NCBI GenBank assembly: GCA_029215795.1
Contig: JARDYH010000013.1
Coordinates: 310,001-374,000 of the forward strand
Direction: 5' to 3'
DNA: 64,000 nt
Origin: Anniella stebbinsi
Lineage: Eukaryota; Chordata; Lepidosauria; Squamata; Anniellidae
In this document: one piece after another, positions 37,504-48,707 of the stretch
Layout: each line of letters begins with the position of its first letter
Position numbering within the stretch: the stretch's first letter is position 1
Program-made: the position numbers and the translations under genes
The notes under the pieces: model-generated
Databases searched by the model: none
What the model saw: only the letters and a program-made list of their open reading frames with translations
What the model was told of the DNA's origin: nothing

Positions 37504-38730
37504 TTCCCCTTCTTCCCCTAGACTTCCCCTTCTTCCCCTAGACTTCCCCTTCTTCCCCTAGACTTCCCCTTCTTCCCCTAGACTTCCCCTTCCCTCTATA
37601 CTTCCCCTTCTTCCCCTAGACTTCCCCTAGACTTCCCCTTCCCTCTATACTTCCCCTTCTTCCCCTAGACTTCCCCTAGACTTCCCCTTCCCTCTATACT
37701 TCCCCTTCTTCCCCTAGACTTCCCCTTCTTCCCCTAGACTTCCCCTTCTTCCCTTAGATTTCCCCTTCTCCCCCTAGACTTCCCCTAGACTTCCCCTTCC
37801 CTCTATACTTCCCCTTCTTCCCCTAGACTTCCCCTTCTTCTCCTAGACTTCCCCTTCTTCCCCTAGACTTCCCCTTCTTCCCCTAGACTTCCCCTTCTTC
37901 CCCTAGACTTCCCCTAGACTTCCCCTTCCCTCTATACTTCCCCTTCTTCCCCTACACTTCCCCTTCCCTCTATACTTCCCCTTCTTCCCCTAGACTTCCC
38001 CTGGACTTCCCCTTCCCTCTATACTTCCCCTTCTTCCCCTAGTCTACCCCTTGACTTCCCCTTCCCTCTATACTTCCCCTTCTTCCCCTAGAATTCCACG
38101 TCTTCCCCTAGACTTCCCCTTCTTCCCCAAGACTTCCCCTACACTTCCCCTTCCCTCTATACTTCCCCTTCCTCCCTAGACTTCCCCTAGATTTCCCCTT
38201 CTTCCCCTAGACTTCCCCTTCCCTCTATACTTCCCCTTCTTCCCCTAGAGTTCCCCTTCTTCTCCTAGACTTCTCCTAGACTTCCCCTTCTTCCCCTAGA
38301 CTTCCCCTTCTTCTCCTAGACTTCCCGTAGACTTCCCCTTCCCTCTATACATTCCCTTCTTCCCCTAGACTTCCCCTAGACTTCCCCTTCTTCCCCTAGA
38401 CTTCCCCTAGACTTCCCCTTCCCTCTATACTTCCCCTTATTCCATTAGACTTCCCCTTCCCTCTATACTTCCCCTGCTTCCCCTAGACTTCCCCTAGACT
38501 TCCCCTTCCTTCTATACTTCCCCTTCTTCCCCTAGACTTCCCCTTCCCTCTATACTTCCCCTTCTTCCCCTAGACTTCCCCTTCTTCCCCTAGACTTCCT
38601 CTTCTTCCCCTGGACTTCCCCTTCCCTCTATACTTCCCCTTCTTCCCCTAGACTTCCCCTTCTTCCCCTAGACTTCCCCTTCTTCCCCTAGACTTCCCCT
38701 TGTTCCCCTAGACTTCCCCTAGACTTCCCC

Positions 38731-38927
38731 TTGCCTCCATACTTCACCTTCTTCCCCTAGACTTTCTCTTCCCTCTATACTTCCCCTTCTTCCCCTAGAC
38801 TTCCCCTTCTTCCCCTAGACTTCCCCATCTTCCCCTAGACTTCCCCTTCCCTCTAGACTTCCCCTTCTTCCCCTAGACTTCCCCTAGACTTCCCCTTCTT
38901 CCCCTAGACTTCCCCTTCCCATTCTAC
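38731..38927 (+). repeat. Q core 10
   Basis: Landmarks at 38,731 and 38,918. The first landmark has a private change, TTGCCTCCATAC, absent from its 9,076-bp partner Q core 13. Confidence 0.83.
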
Positions 38928-40878
38928 TTCCCCTTCTTCCCCTAGACTTCCCCTTCTTCCCCTAGACTTCCCCTTCTTCCCCTAGACTTCCCCTTCTTCC
39001 CCTAGACTTCCCCTTCCCTCTATACTTCCCCTTCTTCCCCTAGACTTCCCCTAGACTTCCCCTTCCCTCTATACTTCCCCTTCTTCCCCTAGACTTCCCC
39101 TAGACTTCCCCTTCCCTCTATACTTCCCCTTCTTCCCCTAGACTTCCCCTAGACTTCCCTTCCCTCTATACTTCCCCTTCTTCCCCTAGACTTCCCCTAG
39201 ACTTCCCCTTCCCTCTCTACTTCCCCTTCTTCCCCTAGACATCCCCTTCTTCCCCTAGACTTCCCCTTCTTCCCCTAGACTTCCCCTAGACTTCCCCTTC
39301 CCTCTATACTTCCCCTTCTTCCCCTACACTTCCCCTTCCCTCTATACTTCCCCTTCTTCCCCTAGACTTCCCCTTCCCTCTATACTACCCCTGCTTCCCC
39401 TAGACTTCCCCTAGACTTCTCCTTCTTCCCCTAGACTTCCCCTAGACTTCCCTTCCCTCTATACTTCCCCTTCTTCCCCTAGACTTCCCCTAGACTTCCC
39501 CTTCCCTCTCTACTTCCCCTTCTTCCCCTAGACTTCCCCTTCTTCCCCTAGACTTCCCCTTCTTCCCCTAGACTTCCCCTTCCCTCTATACTTCCCCTTC
39601 TTCCATTAGACTTCCCCTTCCCTCTATACTTCCCCTGCTTCCCCTAGACTTCCCCTAGACTTCCCCTTCCCTCTATACTTCCCCTTCTTCCCCTAGATTT
39701 CCCCTTCTTCCCTTAGACTTCCCCTTCTTCCCCTATACTTCCCCTTCCCTCTGTACTTCCCCTTCTTCCCCTAGACTTCCCCTAGACTTCCCCTTCCCGC
39801 TATACTTCCCCTTCTTCCCCGTAGACTTCTCCTAGACTTCCCCTTCATCCCCTAGACTTCCCCTTCTTCCCCTAGACTTCCCGTAGACTTCCCCTTCCCT
39901 CTATACTTTCCCTTCTTCCCCTAGACTTCCCCTAGACTTCCCCTTCTTCCCCTAGACTTCCCCTAGACTTCCCCTTCCCTCTATACTTCCCCTTATTCCA
40001 TTAGACTTCCCCTTCCCTCTATACTTCCCCTGCTTCCCCTAGACTTCCCCTAGACTTCCCCTTCTTCCCCTAGACTTCCCCTAGACTTCCCCTTCCTTCT
40101 ATACTTCCCCTTCTTCCCCTAGACTTCCCCTTCCCTCTATACTTCCCCTTCTTCCCCTAGACTTCCCCTTCTTCCCCTAGACTTCCCCTCCTTCCCCTAG
40201 ACTTCCCCTTCTTCCCCTAGACTTCCCCTTCTTCCCCTAGACTTCCCCTTCTTCCCCTAGACTTCCCCTAGACTTCCCCTTGCCTCTATACTTCACCTTC
40301 TTCCCCTAGACTTTCTCTTCCCTCTATACTTCCCCTTCTTCCCCTAGACTTCCCCTTCTTCCCCTAGATTTCCCCTTCTTCCCTTAGACTTCCCCTTCTT
40401 CCCCTATACTTCCCCTTCCCTCTATACTTCCCCTTCTTCCCCTAGACTTCCCCTAGACTTCCCCTTCCCGCTATACTTCCCCTTCTTCCCCTAGACTTCT
40501 CCTAGACTTCCCCTTCTTCCCCTAGACTTCCCCTTCTTCTCCTAGACTTCCCGTAGACTTCCCCTTCCCTCTATACTTTCCCTTCTTCCCCTAGACTTCC
40601 CCTAGACTTCCCCTTCTTCCCCTAGACTTCCCCTAGACTTCCCCTTCCCTCTATACTTCCCCTTATTCCATTAGACTTCCCCTTCCCTCTATACTTCCCC
40701 TGCTTCCCCTAGACTTCCCCTAGACTTCCCCTTCCTTCTATACTTCCCCTTCTTCCCCTAGACTTCCCCTTCCCTCTATACTTCCCCTTCTTCCCCTAGA
40801 CTTCCCCTTCTTCCCCTAGACTTCCTCTTCTTCCCCTAGACTTCCCCTTGTTCCCCTAGACTTCCCCTAGACTTCCCC

Positions 40879-41075
40879 TTGCCTCTATACTTCACCTTCT
40901 TCCCCTAGACTTTCTCTTCCCTCTATACTTCCCCTTCTTCCCCTAGACTTCCCCTTCTTCCCCTAGACTTCCCCATCTTCCCCTAGACTTCCCCTTCCCT
41001 CTAGACTTCCCCTTCTTCCCCTAGACTTCCCCTAGACTTCCCCTTCTTCCCCTAGACTTCCCCTTCCCATTCTAC
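40879..41075 (+). repeat. Q core 11
   Basis: Landmarks at 40,879 and 41,066; upstream TTGCC at 40,280 (599 bp). It partners Q core 8. Confidence 0.85.
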
Positions 41076-41779
41076 TTCCCCTTCTTCCCCTAGACTTCCC
41101 CTTCTTCCCCTAGACTTCCCCTTCTTCCCCTAGACTTCCCCTTCTTCCCCTAGACTTCCCCTTCCCTCTATACTTCCCCTTCTTCCCCTAGACTTCCCCT
41201 AGACTTCCCCTTCCCTCTATACTTCCCCTTCTTCCCCTAGACTTCCCCTAGACTTCCCCTTCCCTCTATACTTCCCCTTCTTCCCCTAGACTTCCCCTAG
41301 ACTTCCCTTCCCTCTATACTTCCCCTTCTTCCCCTAGACTTCCCCTAGACTTCCCCTTCCCTCTCTACTTCCCCTTCTTCCCCTAGACATCCCCTTCTTC
41401 CCCTAGACTTCCCCTTCTTCCCCTAGACTTCCCCTAGACTTCCCCTTCCCTCTATACTTCCCCTTCTTCCCCTACACTTCCCCTTCCCTCTATACTTCCC
41501 CTTCTTCCCCTAGACTTCCCCTTCCCTCTATACTACCCCTGCTTCCCCTAGACTTCCCCTAGACTTCTCCTTCTTCCCCTAGACTTCCCCTAGACTTCCC
41601 TTCCCTCTATACTTCCCCTTCTTCCCCTAGACTTCCCCTAGACTTCCCCTTCCCTCTCTACTTCCCCTTCTTCCCCTAGACTTCCCCTTCTTCCCCTAGA
41701 CTTCCCCTTCTTCCCCTAGACTTCCCCTTCCCTCTATACTTCCCCTTCTTCCATTAGACTTCCCCTTCCCTCTATACTT

Positions 41780-43800
41780 CCCCTGCTTCCCCTAGACTTC
41801 CCCTAGACTTCCCCTTCTTCCCCTAGACTTCCCCTAGACTTCCCCTTCCCTCTATACGTCCCCTTCTTCCCCTAGACTTCCCCTTTCCTCTATACTTCCC
41901 CTTCTTCCCCTAGACTTCTCCTTCTTCCCCTAGACTACCTCTTCTTCCCCTAGACTTCCCCTTCCCTCTATACTTCCCCTTTTCCCCTAGACTTCCCCTT
42001 CTTCCCTTAGACTTCCCCTTCTTCCCCTAGACTTCCCATTCTTCCCCTAGACTTCCCCTTCTTCCCCTAGACTTCCCCTAGACTTCCCATTGCCTCTATA
42101 CTTCCCCTTCTTCCCCTAGACTTTCTCTTCCCTCTATACTTCCCCTTCTTCCCCTAGACTTCCCCTTCTTCCCCTAGACTTCCCCTTCTTCCCCTAGACT
42201 TCCCCTTCCCTCTATACTTCCCCTTCTTCCCCTAGACTTCCCCTAGACTTCCCTTCCCTCTATACTTCCCCTTCTTCCCCTAGTCTTCCCCTAGACTTCC
42301 CCTTCCCTCTCTACTTCCCCTTCTTCCCCTAGACATCCCCTTCTTCCCCTAGACTTCCCCTTCTTCCCCTAGACTTCCCCTAGACTTCCCCTTCCCTCTA
42401 TACTTCCCCTTCTTCCCCTACACTTCCCCTTCCCTCTATACTTCCCCTTCTTCCCCTAGACTTCCCCTTCCCTCTATACTTCCCCTGCTTCCCCTAGACT
42501 TCCCCTAGACTTCTCCTTCTTCCCCTAGACTTCCCCTAGACTTCCCTTCCCTCTATACTTCCCCTTCTTCCCCTAGACTTCCCCTAGACTTCCCCTTCCC
42601 TCTCTACTTCCCCTTCTTCCCCTAGACTTCCCCATCTTCCCCTAGACTTCCCCTTCTTCCCCTAGACTTCCCCTTCCCTCTATACTTCCCCTTCTTCCAT
42701 TAGACTTCCCCTTCCCTCTATACTTCCCCTGCTTCCCCTAGACTTCCCCTAGACTTCCCCTTCTTCCCCTAGACTTCCCCAAGACTTCCCCTTCCCTCTA
42801 TACTTCCCCTTCTTCCCCTATACTTCCCCTTCCCTCTATACTTCCCCTTCTTCCCCTAAACTTCCCCTTCTTCCCCTAGACTTTCTCTTCTTCCCATAGA
42901 CTTCCCCTTCCCTCTATACTTCCCCTTCTTCCCCTAGACTTCCCCTTCTTCCCTTAGACTTCCCCTTCTTCCCCTATACTTCCCCTTCCCGCTATACTTC
43001 CCCTTCTTCCCCTAGACTTCCCCTAGACTTCCCCTTCTTCCCCTAGACTTCCCCTAGACTTCCCCTTCCCTCTATACTTCCCCTTCTTTCCCTAGACTTC
43101 CCCTTCCCTCTATACTTCCCCTTCTTCCCATAGACTTCCCCTTCTTCCCCTAGACTTCCTCTTCTTCCCCTAGACTTCCCCTTCCCTCTATACTTCCCCT
43201 TCTTCCCCTAGACTTCCCCTTCTTCCCTTAGACTTCCCCTTCTTCCCCTAGACTTCCCCTTCCCTCTATACTTCCCCTTCTTCCCCTAGACTTCCCCTAG
43301 ACTTCCCCTTCCCTCTATACTTCCCCTTCTTCCCCTAGATTACCCCTTCTTCCCTTAGACTTCCCCTTCTTCCCCTATACTTCCCCTTCCCTCTATACTT
43401 CCCCTTCTTCCCCTAGACTTCCCCTAGACTATCCCTTCCCGCTATACTTCCCCTTCTTCCCCTAGACTTCTCCTAGACTTCCCCTTCTTCCCCTAGACTT
43501 CCCCTTCTTACCCTAGACTTCCCGTAGACTTCCCCTTCCCTCTATACTTTCCCTTCTTCCCCTAGACTTCCCCTAGACTTCCCCTTCTTCCCCTAGACTT
43601 CCCCTAGACTTCCCCTTCCCTCTATACTTCCCCTTATTCCATTAGACTTCCCCTTCCCTCTATACTTCCGCTGCTTCCCCTAGACTTCCCCTAGACTTCC
43701 CCTTCTTCCCCTAGACTTCCTCTAGACTTCCCCTTCCCTCTATACTTCCCCTTCTTCCCCTAGACTTCCCCTTCCCTCTATACTTCCCCTTCTTCCCCTA
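41780..43800 (+). repeat. 6,928-bp offset match, left member
   Basis: It matches 48,708-50,728: ATACGTCCC G at 41,858 and 48,786; CTTCCG G at 43,670 and 50,598. As this stretch is also part of the 9,076-bp pair (32.7 kb), at least three copies exist. The 50,598 copy changes CCGCTGC to CCGTTGC. Confidence 0.65.
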
Positions 43801-44384
43801 GACTTCCCCTTCTTCCCCTAGACTTCCTCTTCTTCCCCTAGACTTCCGCTTCCCTCTATACTTCCCTTTCTTCCCCTAGACTTCCCCTTCTTCCCTTAGA
43901 CTTCCCCTTCTTCCCCTATACTTCCCCTTCCCTCTATACTTCCCCTTCTTCCCCTAGACTTCCCCTAGACTTCCCCTTCCCGCTATACTTTTCCTTCTTC
44001 CCCTAGACTTCCCCTTCTTCCCCTAGACTTCCCCTTCCATCTATACTTCCCCTTCTTCCCCTAGACTTCTCCTAGACTTCCCCTTCTTCCCCTAGACTTC
44101 CCCTTCTTCCCCTAGACTTCCCGTAGACTTCCCCTTCCCTCTATACTTTCCCTTCTTCCCCTAGACTTCCCCAAGACTCCCCCTTCTTCCCCTAGACTTC
44201 CCCTAGACTTCCCCTTCCCTCTATACTTCCCCTTCTTCCATTAGACTTCCCCTTCCCTCTATACTTCCCCTGCTTCCCCTAGACTTCCCCTAGACTTCTC
44301 CTTCTTCCCCTTAACTTCCCCTAGACTTCCCTTCCCTCTATACTTCCCCTTCTTCCCCTAGACTTCCCCTAGACTTCCCCTTCC

Positions 44385-45057
44385 CTCTCAACATCCCCTT
44401 CTTCCCCTAGACTTCCCCTTCTTCCCCTAGACTTCCCCTTCTTCCCCTAGACTTCCCCTTCCCTCTATACTTCCCCTTCTTCCATTAGACTTCCCCTTCC
44501 CTCTATACTTCCCCTGCTTCCCCTAGACTTCCCCTAGACTTCCCCTTCTTCCCCTAGACTTCCCCTAGACTTCCCCTTCCCTCTATACTTCCCCTTCTTC
44601 CCCTAGACTTCCCCTTCCCTCTATACTTCCCCTTCTTCCCCTAAACTTCCCCTTCTTCCCCTAGACTTCCTCTTCTTCCCCTAGACTTCCCCTTCCCTCT
44701 ATACTTCCCCTTCTTCCCCTAGACTACCCCTTCTTCCCTTAGACTTCCCCTTCTTCCCCTATACTTCCCCTTCCCTCTATACTTCCCCTTCTTCCCCTAG
44801 ACTTCCCCTAGACTTCCCCTTCTTCCCCTAGACTTCCCCTAGACTTCCCCTTCCCTCTATACTTCCCCTTCTTTCCCTAGACTTCCCCTTCCCTCTATAC
44901 TTCCCCTTCTTCCCCTAGACTTCCCCTTCTTCCCCTAGACTTCCTCTTCTTCCCCTAGACTTCCCCTTCCCTCTATACTTCCCCTTCTTCCCCTAGACTT
45001 CCCCTTCTTCCTTTAGACTTCCCCTTCTTCCCCTATACTTCCCCTTCCCTCTGTAAT
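44385..45057 (+). repeat. P core 9 (subtype alpha), last copy
   Basis: CTCTCAAC at 44,385 and CTCTGTAAT at 45,049. It is the rightmost P core; none was seen in the remaining 19 kb. Confidence 0.85.
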
Positions 45058-46382
45058 ACCCCTTCTTCCCCTAGACTTCCCCTAGACTTCCCCTTCCCTC
45101 TATACTTCCCCTTCTTCCCCTAGATTTCCCCTTCTTCCCTTAGACTTCCCCTTCTTCCCCTATACTTCCCCTTCCCTCTGTACTTCCCCTTCTTCCCCTA
45201 GACTTCCCCTAGACTTCCCCTTCCCGCTATACTTCCCCTTCTTCCCCTAGACTTCTCCTAGACTTCCCCTTCATCCCCTAGACTTCCCCTTCTTCCCCTA
45301 GACTTCCCGTAGACTTCCCCTTCCCTCTATACTTTCCCTTCTTCCCCTAGACTTCCCCTAGACTTCCCCTTCTTCCCCTAGACTTCCCCTAGACTTCCCC
45401 TTCCCTCTATACTTCCCCTTATTCCATTAGACTTCCCCTTCCCTCTATACTTCCCCTGCTTCCCCTAGACTTCCCCTAGACTTCCCCTTCTTCCCCTAGA
45501 CTTCCCCTAGACTTCCCCTTCCTTCTATACTTCCCCTTCTTCCCCTAGACTTCCCCTTCCCTCTATACTTCCCCTTCTTCCCCTAGACTTCCCCTTCTTC
45601 CCCTAGACTTCCCCTCCTTCCCCTAGACTTCCCCTTCTTCCCCTAGACTTCCCCTTCTTCCCCTAGACTTCCCCTTCTTCCCCTAGACTTCCCCTAGACT
45701 TCCCCTTGCCTCTATACTTCACCTTCTTCCCCTAGACTTTCTCTTCCCTCTATACTTCCCCTTCTTCCCCTAGACTTCCCCTTCTTCCCCTAGATTTCCC
45801 CTTCTTCCCTTAGACTTCCCCTTCTTCCCCTATACTTCCCCTTCCCTCTATACTTCCCCTTCTTCCCCTAGACTTCCCCTAGACTTCCCCTTCCCGCTAT
45901 ACTTCCCCTTCTTCCCCTAGACTTCTCCTAGACTTCCCCTTCTTCCCCTAGACTTCCCCTTCTTCTCCTAGACTTCCCGTAGACTTCCCCTTCCCTCTAT
46001 ACTTTCCCTTCTTCCCCTAGACTTCCCCTAGACTTCCCCTTCTTCCCCTAGACTTCCCCTAGACTTCCCCTTCCCTCTATACTTCCCCTTATTCCATTAG
46101 ACTTCCCCTTCCCTCTATACTTCCCCTGCTTCCCCTAGACTTCCCCTAGACTTCCCCTTCCTTCTATACTTCCCCTTCTTCCCCTAGACTTCCCCTTCCC
46201 TCTATACTTCCCCTTCTTCCCCTAGACTTCCCCTTCTTCCCCTAGACTTCCTCTTCTTCCCCTGGACTTCCCCTTCCCTCTATACTTCCCCTTCTTCCCC
46301 TAGACTTCCCCTTCTTCCCCTAGACTTCCCCTTCTTCCCCTAGACTTCCCCTTGTTCCCCTAGACTTCCCCTAGACTTCCCC

Positions 46383-46579
46383 TTGCCTCTATACTTCACC
46401 TTCTTCCCCTAGACTTTCTCTTCCCTCTATACTTCCCCTTCTTCCCCTAGACTTCCCCTTCTTCCCCTAGACTTCCCCATCTTCCCCTAGACTTCCCCTT
46501 CCCTCTAGACTTCCCCTTCTTCCCCTAGACTTCCCCTAGACTTCCCCTTCTTCCCCTAGACTTCCCCTTCCCATTCTAC
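46383..46579 (+). repeat. Q core 12
   Basis: Landmarks at 46,383 and 46,570; upstream TTGCC at 45,706 (677 bp). It partners Q core 9. Confidence 0.85.
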
Positions 46580-47806
46580 TTCCCCTTCTTCCCCTAGACT
46601 TCCCCTTCTTCCCCTAGACTTCCCCTTCTTCCCCTAGACTTCCCCTTCTTCCCCTAGACTTCCCCTTCCCTCTATACTTCCCCTTCTTCCCCTAGACTTC
46701 CCCTAGACTTCCCCTTCCCTCTATACTTCCCCTTCTTCCCCTAGACTTCCCCTAGACTTCCCCTTCCCTCTATACTTCCCCTTCTTCCCCTAGACTTCCC
46801 CTTCTTCCCCTAGACTTCCCCTTCTTCCCTTAGATTTCCCCTTCTCCCCCTAGACTTCCCCTAGACTTCCCCTTCCCTCTATACTTCCCCTTCTTCCCCT
46901 AGACTTCCCCTTCTTCTCCTAGACTTCCCCTTCTTCCCCTAGACTTCCCCTTCTTCCCCTAGACTTCCCCTTCTTCCCCTAGACTTCCCCTAGACTTCCC
47001 CTTCCCTCTATACTTCCCCTTCTTCCCCTACACTTCCCCTTCCCTCTATACTTCCCCTTCTTCCCCTAGACTTCCCCTGGACTTCCCCTTCCCTCTATAC
47101 TTCCCCTTCTTCCCCTAGTCTACCCCTTGACTTCCCCTTCCCTCTATACTTCCCCTTCTTCCCCTAGAATTCCACGTCTTCCCCTAGACTTCCCCTTCTT
47201 CCCCAAGACTTCCCCTACACTTCCCCTTCCCTCTATACTTCCCCTTCCTCCCTAGACTTCCCCTAGATTTCCCCTTCTTCCCCTAGACTTCCCCTTCCCT
47301 CTATACTTCCCCTTCTTCCCCTAGAGTTCCCCTTCTTCTCCTAGACTTCTCCTAGACTTCCCCTTCTTCCCCTAGACTTCCCCTTCTTCTCCTAGACTTC
47401 CCGTAGACTTCCCCTTCCCTCTATACTTTCCCTTCTTCCCCTAGACTTCCCCTAGACTTCCCCTTCTTCCCCTAGACTTCCCCTAGACTTCCCCTTCCCT
47501 CTATACTTCCCCTTATTCCATTAGACTTCCCCTTCCCTCTATACTTCCCCTGCTTCCCCTAGACTTCCCCTAGACTTCCCCTTCCTTCTATACTTCCCCT
47601 TCTTCCCCTAGACTTCCCCTTCCCTCTATACTTCCCCTTCTTCCCCTAGACTTCCCCTTCTTCCCCTAGACTTCCTCTTCTTCCCCTGGACTTCCCCTTC
47701 CCTCTATACTTCCCCTTCTTCCCCTAGACTTCCCCTTCTTCCCCTAGACTTCCCCTTCTTCCCCTAGACTTCCCCTTGTTCCCCTAGACTTCCCCTAGAC
47801 TTCCCC

Positions 47807-48003
47807 TTGCCTCTATACTTCACCTTCTTCCCCTAGACTTTCTCTTCCCTCTATACTTCCCCTTCTTCCCCTAGACTTCCCCTTCTTCCCCTAGACTTCC
47901 CCATCTTCCCCTAGACTTCCCCTTCCCTCTAGACTTCCCCTTCTTCCCCTAGACTTCCCCTAGACTTCCCCTTCTTCCCCTAGACTTCCCCTTCCCATTC
48001 TAC
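47807..48003 (+). repeat. Q core 13
   Basis: Landmarks at 47,807 and 47,994. It is the last Q core with the 187-bp spacing. Confidence 0.85.
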
Positions 48004-48707
48004 TTCCCCTTCTTCCCCTAGACTTCCCCTTCTTCCCCTAGACTTCCCCTTCTTCCCCTAGACTTCCCCTTCTTCCCCTAGACTTCCCCTTCCCTCTATA
48101 CTTCCCCTTCTTCCCCTAGACTTCCCCTAGACTTCCCCTTCCCTCTATACTTCCCCTTCTTCCCCTAGACTTCCCCTAGACTTCCCCTTCCCTCTATACT
48201 TCCCCTTCTTCCCCTAGACTTCCCCTAGACTTCCCTTCCCTCTATACTTCCCCTTCTTCCCCTAGACTTCCCCTAGACTTCCCCTTCCCTCTCTACTTCC
48301 CCTTCTTCCCCTAGACATCCCCTTCTTCCCCTAGACTTCCCCTTCTTCCCCTAGACTTCCCCTAGACTTCCCCTTCCCTCTATACTTCCCCTTCTTCCCC
48401 TACACTTCCCCTTCCCTCTATACTTCCCCTTCTTCCCCTAGACTTCCCCTTCCCTCTATACTACCCCTGCTTCCCCTAGACTTCCCCTAGACTTCTCCTT
48501 CTTCCCCTAGACTTCCCCTAGACTTCCCTTCCCTCTATACTTCCCCTTCTTCCCCTAGACTTCCCCTAGACTTCCCCTTCCCTCTCTACTTCCCCTTCTT
48601 CCCCTAGACTTCCCCTTCTTCCCCTAGACTTCCCCTTCTTCCCCTAGACTTCCCCTTCCCTCTATACTTCCCCTTCTTCCATTAGACTTCCCCTTCCCTC
48701 TATACTT

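Larger units (their letters stand above)
30560..39635 (+). repeat. About 9,076-bp tandem duplication, copy 1
   Basis: Landmarks repeat at 9,076: CCCATTCTAC 31,990 and 41,066; CTCTCAAC 35,309 and 44,385; CTCTGTAAT 35,973 and 45,049; CCCATTCTAC 37,494 and 46,570 and 38,918 and 47,994; AATTCCACG 38,092 and 47,168. At the far left the offset is 9,075, corrected by one inserted base near 39,821. Differences are few: A at 38,351 (TACATTCCC) versus T in copy 2, and A near 37,229 (CTAGAATTCC) versus C. Confidence 0.82.

Noticed and set aside
2453..45057. Palindromic order of P-core subtypes as a functional symmetry
   Set aside because: The order is fully explained by duplication of P3-P5 into P6-P8 and of P8 into P9; the symmetry is incidental.
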